Notes: generated by a model from the letters alone, not told the origin. Shown: positions 1 through 8,082, counted from the stretch's first letter. The stretch is 64,000 nt of DNA from an uncultured bacterium (GCA_902778895.1 CACYZF010000001.1:1-64000); one strand, 5' to 3'. Program-made: numbers and translations.

Positions 1-1
1 G

Positions 2-376
2 GAGAACGACATCCGCTCGCTCCCGAACTACCGCAAACTCGAGGTCAACCCCGCCAGCCAGTTCACCCCGATGCACCCGCTCCGCTACCTCGAATTCCCG
101 GTGTCCCGTGACAAGGCCATCTCCGGCTTCGTCTTCACGCCCGCCGCCGGCGCTCCGCTCGGCACGCCCGACCGCTGCACCATCGAGATTCAGCAGGACG
201 GCAAGTGGGTCAAGGCCGCCGACCGCGAGTTCTCCAACGTGAAGTCCAACCCCGTACCGCAGCTGATCCCGCTCGACAACGTGAAGACCAACCGCATCCG
301 CATCCGTGCGGACCGCTTCCTTGACAATGCAGAGGAAATGGTCTTCGGCGAAATGGGCATCCTCCTCGCTGATTAA
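2..376 (+). CDS. C-terminal fragment of a carbohydrate-active protein (F5/8 type C-like tail)
   Basis: An open frame enters from the left edge and ends at a TAA at 374-376, so only about 124 C-terminal residues are visible. The fragment has the alternating beta-strand pattern of a discoidin/F5-8 type C or similar galactose-binding jelly-roll: a surface strand containing LRYLEFPV, then IEIQQDGKWVKA, then a closing NRIRIRADRF strand. Tails of this kind are common on secreted fucosidases and other glycosidases. The next two genes are secreted glycosidases on the same strand, which fits. The catalytic part lies outside the window, so the enzyme class cannot be named. There is no terminator between this gene and the GH51 gene, so they may be co-transcribed. 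Confidence 0.5.
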   Translation, partial: ENDIRSLPNYRKLEVNPASQFTPMHPLRYLEFPVSRDKAISGFVFTPAAGAPLGTPDRCTIEIQQDGKWVKAADREFSNVKSNPVPQLIPLDNVKTNRIRIRADRFLDNAEEMVFGEMGILLAD

Positions 377-404
377 TTGAAAACACCCCATCCAAAAGAA
401 AGAT

Positions 405-2828
405 ATGGGAATCAATATGAAACACCTTTCCCTCAAATCCCTGCCTGCGGTGATGCTCCTGGCCCTCATGTCTTATGTCGGCGCCCAAGAACCGTCCATT
501 ACCATCGACACCTCGAAGACGACTATCACCACCAGCCCTCTGCTCTATGGAATCTTCTTCGAGGAGATCAATCGCGCGGGCGAAGGCGGAATCTATGCCG
601 AGATGATCCAAAACCGTTCCTTTGAGGATAAATCCCGCGTGGATGAAGTCCGCAATACTCCGTTGGCATGGGGCGTCGGAAATGCAGAAGCATCGCTTGA
701 CCGATCCCAGCCGCTGAACAAGAACAATCCGACCTCGCTGAAAGTGAAGACACAGGCAGGCGGCTTTATCTGCAATGGTGGCTTCATCCGTGATTTCAAC
801 GGTCGCAGACCCGGCAGCATCGCGGTCACGTCCGGCGATGCCTACGACCTGACGTTCTATGCGAGGACAGGTTCAAAAACGGAACTGAAGATATCCTTTG
901 AGGAAGGCTCCTCAACACTTGCTTCCGCTTCCGTCACCATTGACGGAGACGCATGGAAACAGTATTCTGTTACCCTTACCCCGAACAAGACCTCTCGTGA
1001 GTCCGTCCTGAAGATTGCCACGGATGCCCCTGCCGAGTTCAATCTCGACATGGTGTCGCTCTTCCCGCAGAAAACCTGGAAAGGCCGCAAGAACGGTCTG
1101 CGTCCGGATTTGATGGAACGTCTTGTCGCGATGAAGCCCGCGTTTGTGCGGTTCCCCGGCGGTTGCTTCGTGGAAGGTCGCGGCATTGAGAACCGCGCAA
1201 TTTGGAAGAATTCTGTCGGTCCCGTGGAGGAACGCATCAACCAGTACAACAACAACTGGGGTTACAACTGCTCCAACGGCCTCGGCTACCACGAATACCT
1301 CCAGATGTGCGAAGACCTCAATGCCGAACCGATGTTCGTCATTAACTGCGGCATGGGCCATGAAACACGCGACGGCAGAGATACCATGTATGTCGTCCCG
1401 ATGGATCAGATGGGGCCGTTCGTGCAGGATGCTCTGGACGCCATCGAATATGCAAACGGCGACATCACAACAAAATGGGGCGCTGAACGCGCGAAAAACG
1501 GTCATCCTGCTCCGTTCAACCTCAAATACATGGAAATCGGGAACGAGAACAGCGGCAGGGACTACAACGAACGCTATATCCTGATCCACAAGGCGATCAA
1601 AGAGAAATACCCGGAAATGCACCTCATCGCGAACGTCGAAACGCAAGGCTTCCGCAATGAGATCGTTGATCCGCACATGTACTCCTCGCCCGGTCGTTTC
1701 TTTAACGGCTATGCCACCTACGATGAATATAACCGCAGCAATCCGCAGATCTATTTCGGCGAGTATGCCGTCACGGAGGGAGCCGGACGCGGCAACCTGA
1801 TTGCTGCCGTGGCCGAGTCCGCGTTCATGACCGGGCTGGAACGCAACAGCGACATCGTGATCATGAGCTCCTATGCTCCGCTCTTCATCCGCACGGGCTG
1901 GCAGGCATGGAATCCGAATGCCATCGTGTTCGACCAGAGCCGCAGCTACGGTACGCCGTCCTATTGGGCTCAGGTCATATACGGGAACAACAGACCCGAC
2001 AAGTTGTGTTCCGTCACGGTAAAAGACGTCGAGAAAGAACTTGAGCCTGTACAGGGCAAGATTGGATTCGGCACATACCGCACCCAGGCGGAATACAAGG
2101 ATATCAAGGTCGAGAAGGATGGCGTGATATTGTTCGAACCGGACCTCAAGAGCCTTGACGGCTGGGACAGAGTCCACGGAAGATGGAGTGTGGAGGACGG
2201 CGTTCTGAAGCAGACCTCCGCCTCCGATACGAACACGCTGATTTCCTGCGGTTCGCCGGATTGGACCGACTACACGCTCACGCTCAAAGCCCGTAAAACC
2301 GGCGGCTCCGAAGGTTTCCTGATTACCTTCGGGATGAAGAACCGTGAACAGTGCCGCTGGAATCTCGGCGGCTGGAACAATACCTCCCACGCGGTCGAAT
2401 CGGACGATTTCCGCGATGAACATGTCAACGGCAGTATCGAAACCGGAAGATGGTACGATATCAAAATCGAGCTGAAAGGTCCGGTCGTGAACTTGTATCT
2501 GGACGGCAAACTCTTAAAGACACAGAAGCGTCTCAAAGCAAGCAAAACTGCCGTGGACGCCGGAATCGACGAAGCAAAAGGCGAAGTCGTCCTGAAGTAC
2601 GTCAACGGAACGGACAAACCCGTAATCTACACCATTAACTCCGGCAAGTCCGGCGCAGTCGGCGAAGTGAAGACGATTACTCTTTCCGGCGACAGCACTA
2701 CCGCAGAAAACACCTATGAAACCCCGGAAGCCATTGTGCCGAAGACAGGGGTAATTCAGGTCGATTCCGCCAACTTCCAGTACACGTTCCCCGCGTATTC
2801 CGTCAATGTCCTTCGCTGGAAGAAGTGA
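405..2828 (+). CDS. Secreted alpha-L-arabinofuranosidase, GH51, with inserted lectin-like domain
   Basis: Hydrolyses terminal alpha-L-arabinofuranosyl groups of arabinan or arabinoxylan, probably in the periplasm or outside the cell. An N-terminal signal peptide (hydrophobic stretch around residues 10-25) ends near VGA-QE. Residues about 50-225 form a CBM-like beta domain. The GH51 barrel follows, with FVRFPGGCFVEG, the acid/base glutamate E381 in EIGNEN and the probable nucleophile E453 in IYFGEYAV. Residues about 560-690 form a LamG/DUF1080-like beta-sandwich inserted before the C-terminal GH51 beta domain, which explains the 807-residue length. ATG 405 is used here. ATG 417 (M5) is an equally good start, since it has GGGA a few bases upstream and still gives a full signal peptide. 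Confidence 0.9.
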   Translation: MGINMKHLSLKSLPAVMLLALMSYVGAQEPSITIDTSKTTITTSPLLYGIFFEEINRAGEGGIYAEMIQNRSFEDKSRVDEVRNTPLAWGVGNAEASLDRSQPLNKNNPTSLKVKTQAGGFICNGGFIRDFNGRRPGSIAVTSGDAYDLTFYARTGSKTELKISFEEGSSTLASASVTIDGDAWKQYSVTLTPNKTSRESVLKIATDAPAEFNLDMVSLFPQKTWKGRKNGLRPDLMERLVAMKPAFVRFPGGCFVEGRGIENRAIWKNSVGPVEERINQYNNNWGYNCSNGLGYHEYLQMCEDLNAEPMFVINCGMGHETRDGRDTMYVVPMDQMGPFVQDALDAIEYANGDITTKWGAERAKNGHPAPFNLKYMEIGNENSGRDYNERYILIHKAIKEKYPEMHLIANVETQGFRNEIVDPHMYSSPGRFFNGYATYDEYNRSNPQIYFGEYAVTEGAGRGNLIAAVAESAFMTGLERNSDIVIMSSYAPLFIRTGWQAWNPNAIVFDQSRSYGTPSYWAQVIYGNNRPDKLCSVTVKDVEKELEPVQGKIGFGTYRTQAEYKDIKVEKDGVILFEPDLKSLDGWDRVHGRWSVEDGVLKQTSASDTNTLISCGSPDWTDYTLTLKARKTGGSEGFLITFGMKNREQCRWNLGGWNNTSHAVESDDFRDEHVNGSIETGRWYDIKIELKGPVVNLYLDGKLLKTQKRLKASKTAVDAGIDEAKGEVVLKYVNGTDKPVIYTINSGKSGAVGEVKTITLSGDSTTAENTYETPEAIVPKTGVIQVDSANFQYTFPAYSVNVLRWKK

Positions 2829-2854
2829 ACTGACTCCGTTATAAGGAATAAACT

Positions 2855-4834
2855 ATGAAACTCATTCTTTCCATGAAAGTGGCGTTCTTCTGCGCCTTTG
2901 CCGTCATCGCAGCCGGACTTTGCCCCGCAGCAGAAGAGCTGCTGACATCTCCGGATGCAGGCAAGACAATCCGTGTCTTCCTTGATGAAGGTAACGTTCT
3001 CCGCGTAGAACGCAGTTCGACGGAAGTCTTCCAAGTCCGCCTCGGTCTGAAGTCGAACAAAGCGGAGTATGATTTCTCGCAGCTGAAACTCAAGGAGCAG
3101 CTGCCGTCCGACAACAGTGCCGCGCTCGTAACCGAGAAGTACACGGCTGTGAACGGCAAGCGTTCTGAACGCACCGTCCGGATGAACGAAAAGACGCTCG
3201 TCTTCGGGGATGACAACAAACAAATCGGCATCGTGATTCGAGCAGGCAAAGATTCCTTTGCGTTCCGCTACGCTATCGACGGTTCCGGCGATGTCGAATT
3301 CCAAGGCGAATCCACTATGTTCTCATTTCCGCTGACAAACGGCTTCCGTTTGCAGAACCGCGTAATCGGCTATGAGGATCTCTATAACTCGTACAATGCC
3401 GACAGTCTTCGCGGTCATTCACGTGGAAATGATAATCAAGGCAACAACCGGGAAAGAAGCCAGATCAAGAACTGGAATTATCCGTTGCTCTTCAATTCTG
3501 CGGATAAATCCACATGGGGGCTTCTTTCCGAAACCTATTTCGATGGCACTTATTGCGGTACATATCTGCAATCCGCTGTCTCCGACAATAAAGTGACTTT
3601 CACCACGCATTATCCTGATTCCTGGGAGGGAGCCGGTCAAGGCTCTGTAAATCCGAAGACAAATCTCCCGTGGAAATCCCCGTGGCGATGCGCTATAATC
3701 GGTACGCTCGCGGACATAGTGGAATCCACTCTTGTTGATGACCTCGCTCCTGAATGCGCCGTCCCCGATACATCCTGGATATCCCCCGGCATAGCATCAT
3801 GGGTTTACTGGGCATACAATCATGGAAGCAAGGACTTCCAGATTGTCAAGGACTACATCCTGCTTGCTTCCGAAATGAAGTGGCCCAACGTCCTGATTGA
3901 CTGGGAATGGGACGAGATGGGGAACGGCGGCAATATCGATGATGCGCTTGCGCTTGCCAGAGAGAAAAATGTTGGCATTTGGCTTTGGTATAACTCCGGC
4001 GGACGGCATAACTATGTCGGAGCTACTCCGCGTGACCGTTTCACTACCCATGAACTGCGTGAAAAAGAATTTGCCTGGCTGAACAGCAAAAACGTCAAGG
4101 GCGTCAAAATTGATTTTTTCGAGAGTGACAAGCAAAACATGATGCAGTATTATGTTGACATTCTGAAGGATGCTGCGGCCAGCAAGATCATGGTGAACTT
4201 CCACGGCTGCACTCTCCCGCGCGGATGGTCCAGAACCTGGCCAAATCTCATGTCCATGGAAGGAGTTTATGGCGCTGAATGGTACAACAACAAAGATCTG
4301 ATGACCGAAGCGGGAGCAGAGCATAATACCACGCTTCCCTTCACTCGAAATGCCGTAGGACCGATGGACTACACGCCTACCGCGTTTACAGATTCCCAGC
4401 ATAAGCATACCACCTCCCATGCTCACGAACTGGCTCTTCCTGTCATCTTTGAATCTGCCGCACAACACATGGCTGACCGGCCTTCTTCTTTCCGCTCCCT
4501 CCCGGAACAGGTGAAGGACTTCCTCGCCGGTCTTCCAACCGCATGGGACGACACCAAGTATCTCGGAGGAGAACCGGGAGATTTCGTGATTCTCGGACGC
4601 CGCAAAGGAGATACATGGTACATAGGTGGCATCAACGGGAAAAAAGATGAGCGTGAGGTCAAGTTTGCTGTTCCCGGCAAAGATGGGGAGGTATTCTCTA
4701 CCCTTAAAATCGCGGACGGAGTGGATGTCCATTCATGGGACATTTCCGAGGGGACAGCCAAAGAAGGTGATGTCCTCTCCGTGAAAATGCTTGGACGCGG
4801 AGGATTCTCTTTCCGTCTTACAAGAAAGCAATGA
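2855..4834 (+). CDS. Secreted GH97 glycosidase, retaining (alpha-galactosidase-like)
   Basis: A 659-residue protein with a signal peptide (residues 1 to about 25, ending near PAAEE), a GH97 N-terminal beta-sandwich, a central barrel and a C-terminal beta domain. Barrel motifs seen are VLIDWEWDEMG, GIWLWYNSGG and GVKIDFFESD. GH97 contains inverting alpha-glucosidases (SusB type, catalytic Glu) and retaining enzymes in which an Asp is the nucleophile. Here D420 in KIDFF and E469 in MSMEGVYGAEW fall at the places expected for nucleophile and acid/base of the retaining group, so alpha-galactosidase or a related activity is more likely than SusB-like. AAGGAAT precedes the ATG. It follows the GH51 gene by 26 bases and probably shares its transcript, giving a small hemicellulose/pectin side-chain degrading locus. 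Confidence 0.9.
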   Translation: MKLILSMKVAFFCAFAVIAAGLCPAAEELLTSPDAGKTIRVFLDEGNVLRVERSSTEVFQVRLGLKSNKAEYDFSQLKLKEQLPSDNSAALVTEKYTAVNGKRSERTVRMNEKTLVFGDDNKQIGIVIRAGKDSFAFRYAIDGSGDVEFQGESTMFSFPLTNGFRLQNRVIGYEDLYNSYNADSLRGHSRGNDNQGNNRERSQIKNWNYPLLFNSADKSTWGLLSETYFDGTYCGTYLQSAVSDNKVTFTTHYPDSWEGAGQGSVNPKTNLPWKSPWRCAIIGTLADIVESTLVDDLAPECAVPDTSWISPGIASWVYWAYNHGSKDFQIVKDYILLASEMKWPNVLIDWEWDEMGNGGNIDDALALAREKNVGIWLWYNSGGRHNYVGATPRDRFTTHELREKEFAWLNSKNVKGVKIDFFESDKQNMMQYYVDILKDAAASKIMVNFHGCTLPRGWSRTWPNLMSMEGVYGAEWYNNKDLMTEAGAEHNTTLPFTRNAVGPMDYTPTAFTDSQHKHTTSHAHELALPVIFESAAQHMADRPSSFRSLPEQVKDFLAGLPTAWDDTKYLGGEPGDFVILGRRKGDTWYIGGINGKKDEREVKFAVPGKDGEVFSTLKIADGVDVHSWDISEGTAKEGDVLSVKMLGRGGFSFRLTRKQ

Positions 4835-4849
4835 TAATACTGCAATCAC

Positions 4850-4980
4850 CCCTACACCACATGATACCCGTCGTCATCCTGCCCCCCACCAAACAAAAAC
4901 TGGTCCGCAAACTCAGGGGCTTTCCCTGAATCAGCGGACCTTTCCCCTACACCACATGGAACCCGTCGTGGTCCTGCTCC
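4850..4980 (-). repeat. Duplicated 3' end of the small minus-strand gene
   Basis: Read on the minus strand, the last codons of the 66-residue gene (4947 to about 4980) encode EQDHDGFHVV-stop. A second copy at about 4852-4885 encodes GQDDDGYHVV-stop. The two DNA copies differ mainly by conservative changes, and both end in the same TAG. The terminator hairpin lies between them. Only the tail is duplicated. The upstream part of the second copy has no matching open frame. Confidence 0.6.
4902..4943. terminator. Two-part hairpin terminator, usable from both strands
   Basis: Outer arms GGTCCGC (4902-4908) and GCGGACC (4934-4940) enclose inner arms TCAGGG (4913-4918) and CCCTGA (4924-4929). On + it is followed by TTT. 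On - the outer stem is followed by AGTTTTTGTTT, the better T tract. It can end the GH51-GH97 transcript and, more convincingly, the small minus-strand gene that stops at 4947. Confidence 0.7.
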
Positions 4981-5147
4981 ATCCCGACCTCGGAGTACAT
5001 CTCCTCGATGAAGTCCTCGTCTGTCTCGGTTCGACGCTTTCGCGGCTGTTTTTTCTTCCGGCGATAGTCCCGGACGAAGGTGACGTCGCCGATGTTCTCC
5101 CATAGGAGTTTGAGTTTCGGATTTGTGCTGGGCAGAATGGTACGCAT
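4947..5147 (-). CDS. Small basic/acidic protein of unknown function
   Basis: A 66-residue frame starting at ATG 5147. I do not recognise the family. It has a hydrophobic N-terminal third, a basic block (RRKKKQPRKRR), then an acidic tail (ETDEDFIEEMYSE) ending in DGFHVV. No strong ribosome binding site precedes the ATG, and a stop lies 22 codons upstream in frame. Support for a real gene comes from the intrinsic terminator placed right after it and from the duplicated, conservatively changed C-terminal codons downstream. It sits in the AT-richer stretch between the GH97 gene and tRNA-Arg. Confidence 0.4.
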   Translation of the reverse strand: MRTILPSTNPKLKLLWENIGDVTFVRDYRRKKKQPRKRRTETDEDFIEEMYSEVGMEQDHDGFHVV

Positions 5148-5200
5148 GACCGTGGACCCGGCCGGTGTCTGCGTTCTGCTTTTTTCATACCTCTATCCAT

Positions 5201-5226
5201 CGTACCCGTCTCAGATGACGGGTACG
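5201..5226. repeat. Perfect 10-bp inverted repeat
   Basis: CGTACCCGTC (5201-5210) and GACGGGTACG (5217-5226) are perfect complements around a 6-base loop. The right arm is partly repeated again just after (ACGGGTACGACGG). It lies upstream of the small minus-strand gene. It could be an operator, a terminator or a recombination site. No T tract follows on either side. Confidence 0.6.
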
Positions 5227-5316
5227 ACGGGTACGACGGCTGATTTAAATAATTCTTTCTTACATGTACAAGAAGGAAGAAATGGTTTCAGATAAATAAT
5301 TAACTATACTAAAGAG

Positions 5317-5395
5317 TGTGTTTAAAGTGGTGTTTGACTGTGTTTAAAGAAGGCTGAATGTGGTGCAAAAGTGGTGTTTAGGGGTATATTGCCCC
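5317..5395. repeat. Iteron-like direct repeats TGTGTTTAAAG and AAAGTGGTGTTT
   Basis: TGTGTTTAAAG occurs at 5317-5327 and 5339-5349, 22 bases (two helical turns) apart. AAAGTGGTGTTT occurs at 5324-5335 and 5368-5379. A short GGGG/CCCC inverted repeat follows at 5381-5395. The spacing and AT-rich setting resemble protein-binding iterons of small replicons or a compound operator, but no replication protein is nearby. Confidence 0.5.
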
Positions 5396-5555
5396 CAAAC
5401 ACGAGCGTTTTTAATCGTAGTCGTCATCATCCCCATATTGACTTTCCCTTGATTTGTACTGTTTTCTTGCAGCTTCATTAAAAGCAGCCTCGCTGCTGAT
5501 AAGCTTTTTCCTGAGACCTTTTATTAAGCGTTTTTCCTCGTAAGGGAAACCAATC

Positions 5556-5696
5556 ATGTTCAACACCACAAACAGCTTCATTTCGTCGGAGGACTCCGAC
5601 ACCTGGAAATGGATCGGAAGGCTTGCTTTAACCATTGCTGCCGGAATTATCCTCAGTCAGTTCGGCGTCAAATTGCCCGACGACCTCAAAATCTGA
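5556..5696 (+). CDS. 46-residue single-span membrane microprotein
   Basis: ATG 5556 is preceded by AAGGGA at good spacing. The peptide has a polar head with NTTNSF and SSEDSD, one predicted membrane span (WIGRLALTIAAGIILSQFG) and a short acidic tail ending LPDDLKI. It is followed after 19 bases by a second single-span microprotein with a strong ribosome binding site. Family unknown. Pairs of tiny one-span proteins occur in filamentous-phage coat genes, toxin-like peptides and leader membrane peptides. The sequence does not choose between these. A competing minus-strand frame over the same bases lacks a Shine-Dalgarno. Confidence 0.4.
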   Translation: MFNTTNSFISSEDSDTWKWIGRLALTIAAGIILSQFGVKLPDDLKI

Positions 5697-5715
5697 GCAA
5701 GGAGGAAATGTCTCT

Positions 5716-5835
5716 ATGTTTATCCCACCGTTATTTCCCGCTCCCAATATCGAAAGAATTGCCCTTGGCGTCATCGTAGTCGTCGGTGTCGTCGGACTTG
5801 CGCTCTCAGCAAGGAAGCCGTGGATCATCATGTAA
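5716..5835 (+). CDS. 39-residue single-span membrane microprotein
   Basis: AAGGAGG at 5699-5705, 10 bases before ATG 5716, is among the strongest ribosome binding sites in the window. The peptide has a proline-rich start (MFIPPLFPAPN), one hydrophobic span (ALGVIVVVGVVGLAL) and a basic end (SARKPWIIM). It lies directly after the 46-residue microprotein and before a hairpin at 5879-5913, so the two may form a tiny operon. Function unknown. Confidence 0.45.
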   Translation: MFIPPLFPAPNIERIALGVIVVVGVVGLALSARKPWIIM

Positions 5836-5878
5836 CCCATCAAAAACGGCGTAAAAAGAGCTGAATCTCAAAAACACG

Positions 5879-5913
5879 CTGGAGTCATGTTCCTTTCGGG
5901 GGCATGGCTCCAG
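5879..5913 (+). terminator. Hairpin after the microprotein pair
   Basis: CTGGAGTCATG (5879-5889) pairs with CATGGCTCCAG (5903-5913) over 11 positions, one of them a G-T pair, around a 13-base loop. There is no clear T run after it, so it may stabilise the 3' end instead of terminating on its own. Confidence 0.5.
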
Positions 5914-5934
5914 TAATTATGACACGAAGACTGC

Positions 5935-6142
5935 TTTTTCACGATTTTTTCACGATTTTTCACGATTCGGGACGAAAAAGGGCGGAAAACTTCACAAAGA
6001 TTTTTCTTTTTTGAGGTGGAGGCTCGGAAAACTGCAAATTAAATGTCGTAACGCATAGATTGGCGTGGTTATGACATGATTTTAGCCTGCCTCGCGACAC
6101 TTTGATCTAAGCTCAAATCGTTTTTCACGATTTTTTCACGAT
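5935..6142. repeat. Five copies of TTTTTCACGAT in two clusters
   Basis: The 11-mer TTTTTCACGAT occurs at 5935, 5946 and 5956, in near-perfect tandem at about one helical turn, and again at 6121 and 6132. The clusters are separated by about 155 bases. Such phased repeats are typical of binding arrays (iterons or regulator sites). Nothing else is recognisable between 5914 and 6225. Confidence 0.6.
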
Positions 6143-6225
6143 TTTTTCCGCAAATCACGAGTTATCATAGATTGTTAATATTTATCAATCATACTCAATC
6201 TCCCCTCATTTTTAGGGTAAAAAAG

Positions 6226-6302
6226 TGGTGCTCCGGGCGGGACTCGAACCCACGACCCTCTGCTTAGAAGGCAGATGCTCTATCCAGCTGAGCTACCGGA
6301 GC
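6226..6302 (-). tRNA. tRNA-Arg (anticodon UCU)
   Basis: The minus strand gives a full cloverleaf. The acceptor is GCTCCGG pairing with CCGGAGC, followed by discriminator A and an encoded CCA at 6226-6228. The anticodon stem TCTGC/GCAGA encloses loop CTTCTAA with anticodon TCT, reading AGA. The T loop is GGTTCGAGTCC. Its 3' end faces the AT-richer small-gene stretch, the side on which integrated elements usually lie, but no second copy of the tRNA end is present there. Confidence 0.95.
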
Positions 6303-6404
6303 ACATCCTGTCTGTCTCTTCCAGTGGTTTGCCGGGAGGAATACTTGGCATTCTTTTTGAGGCGAAATACTCTGGACGGACCTTCGGACAGACAAATGTA
6401 TTTT

Positions 6405-6434
6405 ATAATATACCATGCTCTGCTGAAAAGTCAA
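6405..6434 (-). promoter_or_regulatory. Promoter of tRNA-Arg
   Basis: On the minus strand TTGACT (6429-6434) and TATTAT (6405-6410) are 18 bases apart. Transcription would start about 95 bases before the mature tRNA. Confidence 0.5.
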
Positions 6435-6580
6435 CCTGTTTTCGCAAAAAAGACCTCATGCAGTCTACATAGAGGAGGCAACCGAAAAACCATATTCACG
6501 GATGGGTGATATGTCTGTAGCATAATGGTCCGAATGGTGCCTACCGACTGAAAACGGAAAGATGATCCGGCCAGATTGTG

Positions 6581-6657
6581 CAAAAAAACGTTCCCCGTAT
6601 TTCCGTATTTCCGGGAAGGCTGTAAAAACGGCCCTGCGATACGGCGGCGGGGAACGT
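6581..6657 (-). terminator. Large terminator of the TPR gene
   Basis: ACGTTCCCCG (6588-6597) and CGGGGAACGT (6648-6657) are perfect 10-bp arms. CCGTAT and ATACGG pair inside them. On the minus strand the stem runs directly into seven T residues. It lies just past the stop of the TPR protein. Confidence 0.8.
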
Positions 6658-6679
6658 CAATCAAGCAACACGCGTGGCG

Positions 6680-8059
6680 TTACTTGTTTTCCTCGTAGTA
6701 CTTGTTGATGCGCTCGGCGACGTCGAGGTATTTGATGTCGACGGCGTAGATCTGTTTGAAGCAGTCGAGGGCTTCTTTCTTCTTGCCCATAAGGTCGTAG
6801 GTGCAACCCAGGTGATACAGAGTGAACATCTTGTCGACGTTCATGGTGGGCATGTCTTCGAGGGCGCGGTTGAACTGCTCGATAGCCATGTCGAACTGGT
6901 TCTTGGCGGCGAAGCAGCGGCCGAGGTAGACGATGGCGATCAGGCGGTGCTGCGGGTTGCGCTGCGCGATCTGGAACTGTTCCAAAGCGTCGTCGACCGC
7001 GCCGCCTTCCCAGAGGAGTTCGGCGTATTCGAAGCGGATCTGGAGGTCGTTCGGGTACTTTTGGATACGATCCTGGAAGCGTTCCATACGGTAATCGTAG
7101 TTGGCCTTGATCTCGGCATCGATCTCTTCCTGCGGACGGCCTTCAGCCTTCATCTGTTCGACCTTGCGCTTGGAAATGGCGGTATTGGCCTTTTCGATGG
7201 CTTTGTCGATGGCCGGGTCGAGCGTACCCATCTTCTCGACGATCCAGTTGTACGCCTCGATCGCCTTTTCGTATTCCTCGGCGCGGAGGTAGAGTTCGGC
7301 GAGACGGCGGCGGGTGTCGATGGACTCGTTGCCTTCGGCGATTTCCTTGGAGTATTTTTCGATCATCTCGCGGATATCGTCCTCGGCGCGGATGATGCGG
7401 TCGCCCTGGTCCGTATTGCTCTTGTTGAGGTTCTTCTTGAAGTCGGACTCTCCGCCCTGACCCCACTTGCCCTTTTCCATGGAGGCGAGGGCGGCGGCTT
7501 CACGCAGGAGCGCGAGTTTTTCGAGGTCGCCGGGATACTTGTCTGCGAGCTTCTGGCAGATGGTGAGGTACTTGATGCCCTGTCCGTCGGCCTTGTAGTA
7601 TTCGCCGAGCTTGACGATGTTGGCTTCGTTCTTGTCATCCTTTTCGACGAGGATCTCGTACGCTTCCACGGCGATGAACATCGCATTGAGTTTCTTTGCG
7701 GATTCGGCAAGAAGCGTGAGCGCGGCGGGATTGAAAAGATTGAACGCGAGCGCATCTTCCGCCTGGGCCATGGCCTCTTTCGGTTTCTTGGCTTTCAGCA
7801 TGTTGCCCTTCGTGATGGGGGCCAGCGCTTTGGCGGTGGACAGCGCTTTCGCAACGGGACTCATCTTCTCGTAAAAGTCGCGTTCGCACTTGCGGAGTTT
7901 TTCGCGCGCATCGAGGAATCCGGGGTCGAACTGCACGATTTCCTTGAAAAGCGTGATCGCATACTGCAGGTTGTTCTGGTTCATGACCTGCAGCGCCTTG
8001 GTATAGGCGGACTTGGTTCCGGCAGGAACGTCTTTCAAGGTCTTTTTGACGATGTCCAT
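6680..8059 (-). CDS. Tetratricopeptide repeat protein
   Basis: A 459-residue all-helical protein with TPR-like repeats along most of its length. Examples are AYTKALQVMNQNNLQYAITL near residue 20, RRRLAELYLRAEEYEKAIEA in the middle and FTLYHLGCTYDLMGKKKEAL near the end. There is no signal peptide or membrane span, so it is probably a cytoplasmic scaffold. No catalytic motif is visible and I cannot assign a partner. GAGGAGG lies 10 bases before the ATG. It is divergent from mnmE and ends in a strong terminator, so it is monocistronic. A charged linker near residues 200-230 (KGKWGQGGESD) separates two repeat blocks. Confidence 0.85.
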   Translation of the reverse strand: MDIVKKTLKDVPAGTKSAYTKALQVMNQNNLQYAITLFKEIVQFDPGFLDAREKLRKCERDFYEKMSPVAKALSTAKALAPITKGNMLKAKKPKEAMAQAEDALAFNLFNPAALTLLAESAKKLNAMFIAVEAYEILVEKDDKNEANIVKLGEYYKADGQGIKYLTICQKLADKYPGDLEKLALLREAAALASMEKGKWGQGGESDFKKNLNKSNTDQGDRIIRAEDDIREMIEKYSKEIAEGNESIDTRRRLAELYLRAEEYEKAIEAYNWIVEKMGTLDPAIDKAIEKANTAISKRKVEQMKAEGRPQEEIDAEIKANYDYRMERFQDRIQKYPNDLQIRFEYAELLWEGGAVDDALEQFQIAQRNPQHRLIAIVYLGRCFAAKNQFDMAIEQFNRALEDMPTMNVDKMFTLYHLGCTYDLMGKKKEALDCFKQIYAVDIKYLDVAERINKYYEENK

Positions 8060-8082
8060 AAGTAAGAAACCTCCTCATGGGG

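Larger units (their letters stand above)
6303..6679. other. Gene-free interval between tRNA-Arg and the TPR gene
   Basis: This interval holds the tRNA promoter on the minus strand and the large terminator of the TPR gene. I see no supported coding sequence in it. Confidence 0.6.

Noticed and set aside
5411..5635. 74-codon minus-strand gene
   Set aside because: The peptide looks partly protein-like, but no Shine-Dalgarno precedes either possible ATG, and the plus-strand frames over the same DNA have good ribosome binding sites.
5556..5835. Filamentous phage coat genes
   Set aside because: Size and single spans fit coat proteins, but no Zot-like, replication or assembly gene is nearby.
4835..6302. 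Integrated element with tRNA-Arg attachment duplication
   Set aside because: The position at the 3' side of the tRNA is right, but no second copy of the tRNA end and no integrase gene is found in the interval.
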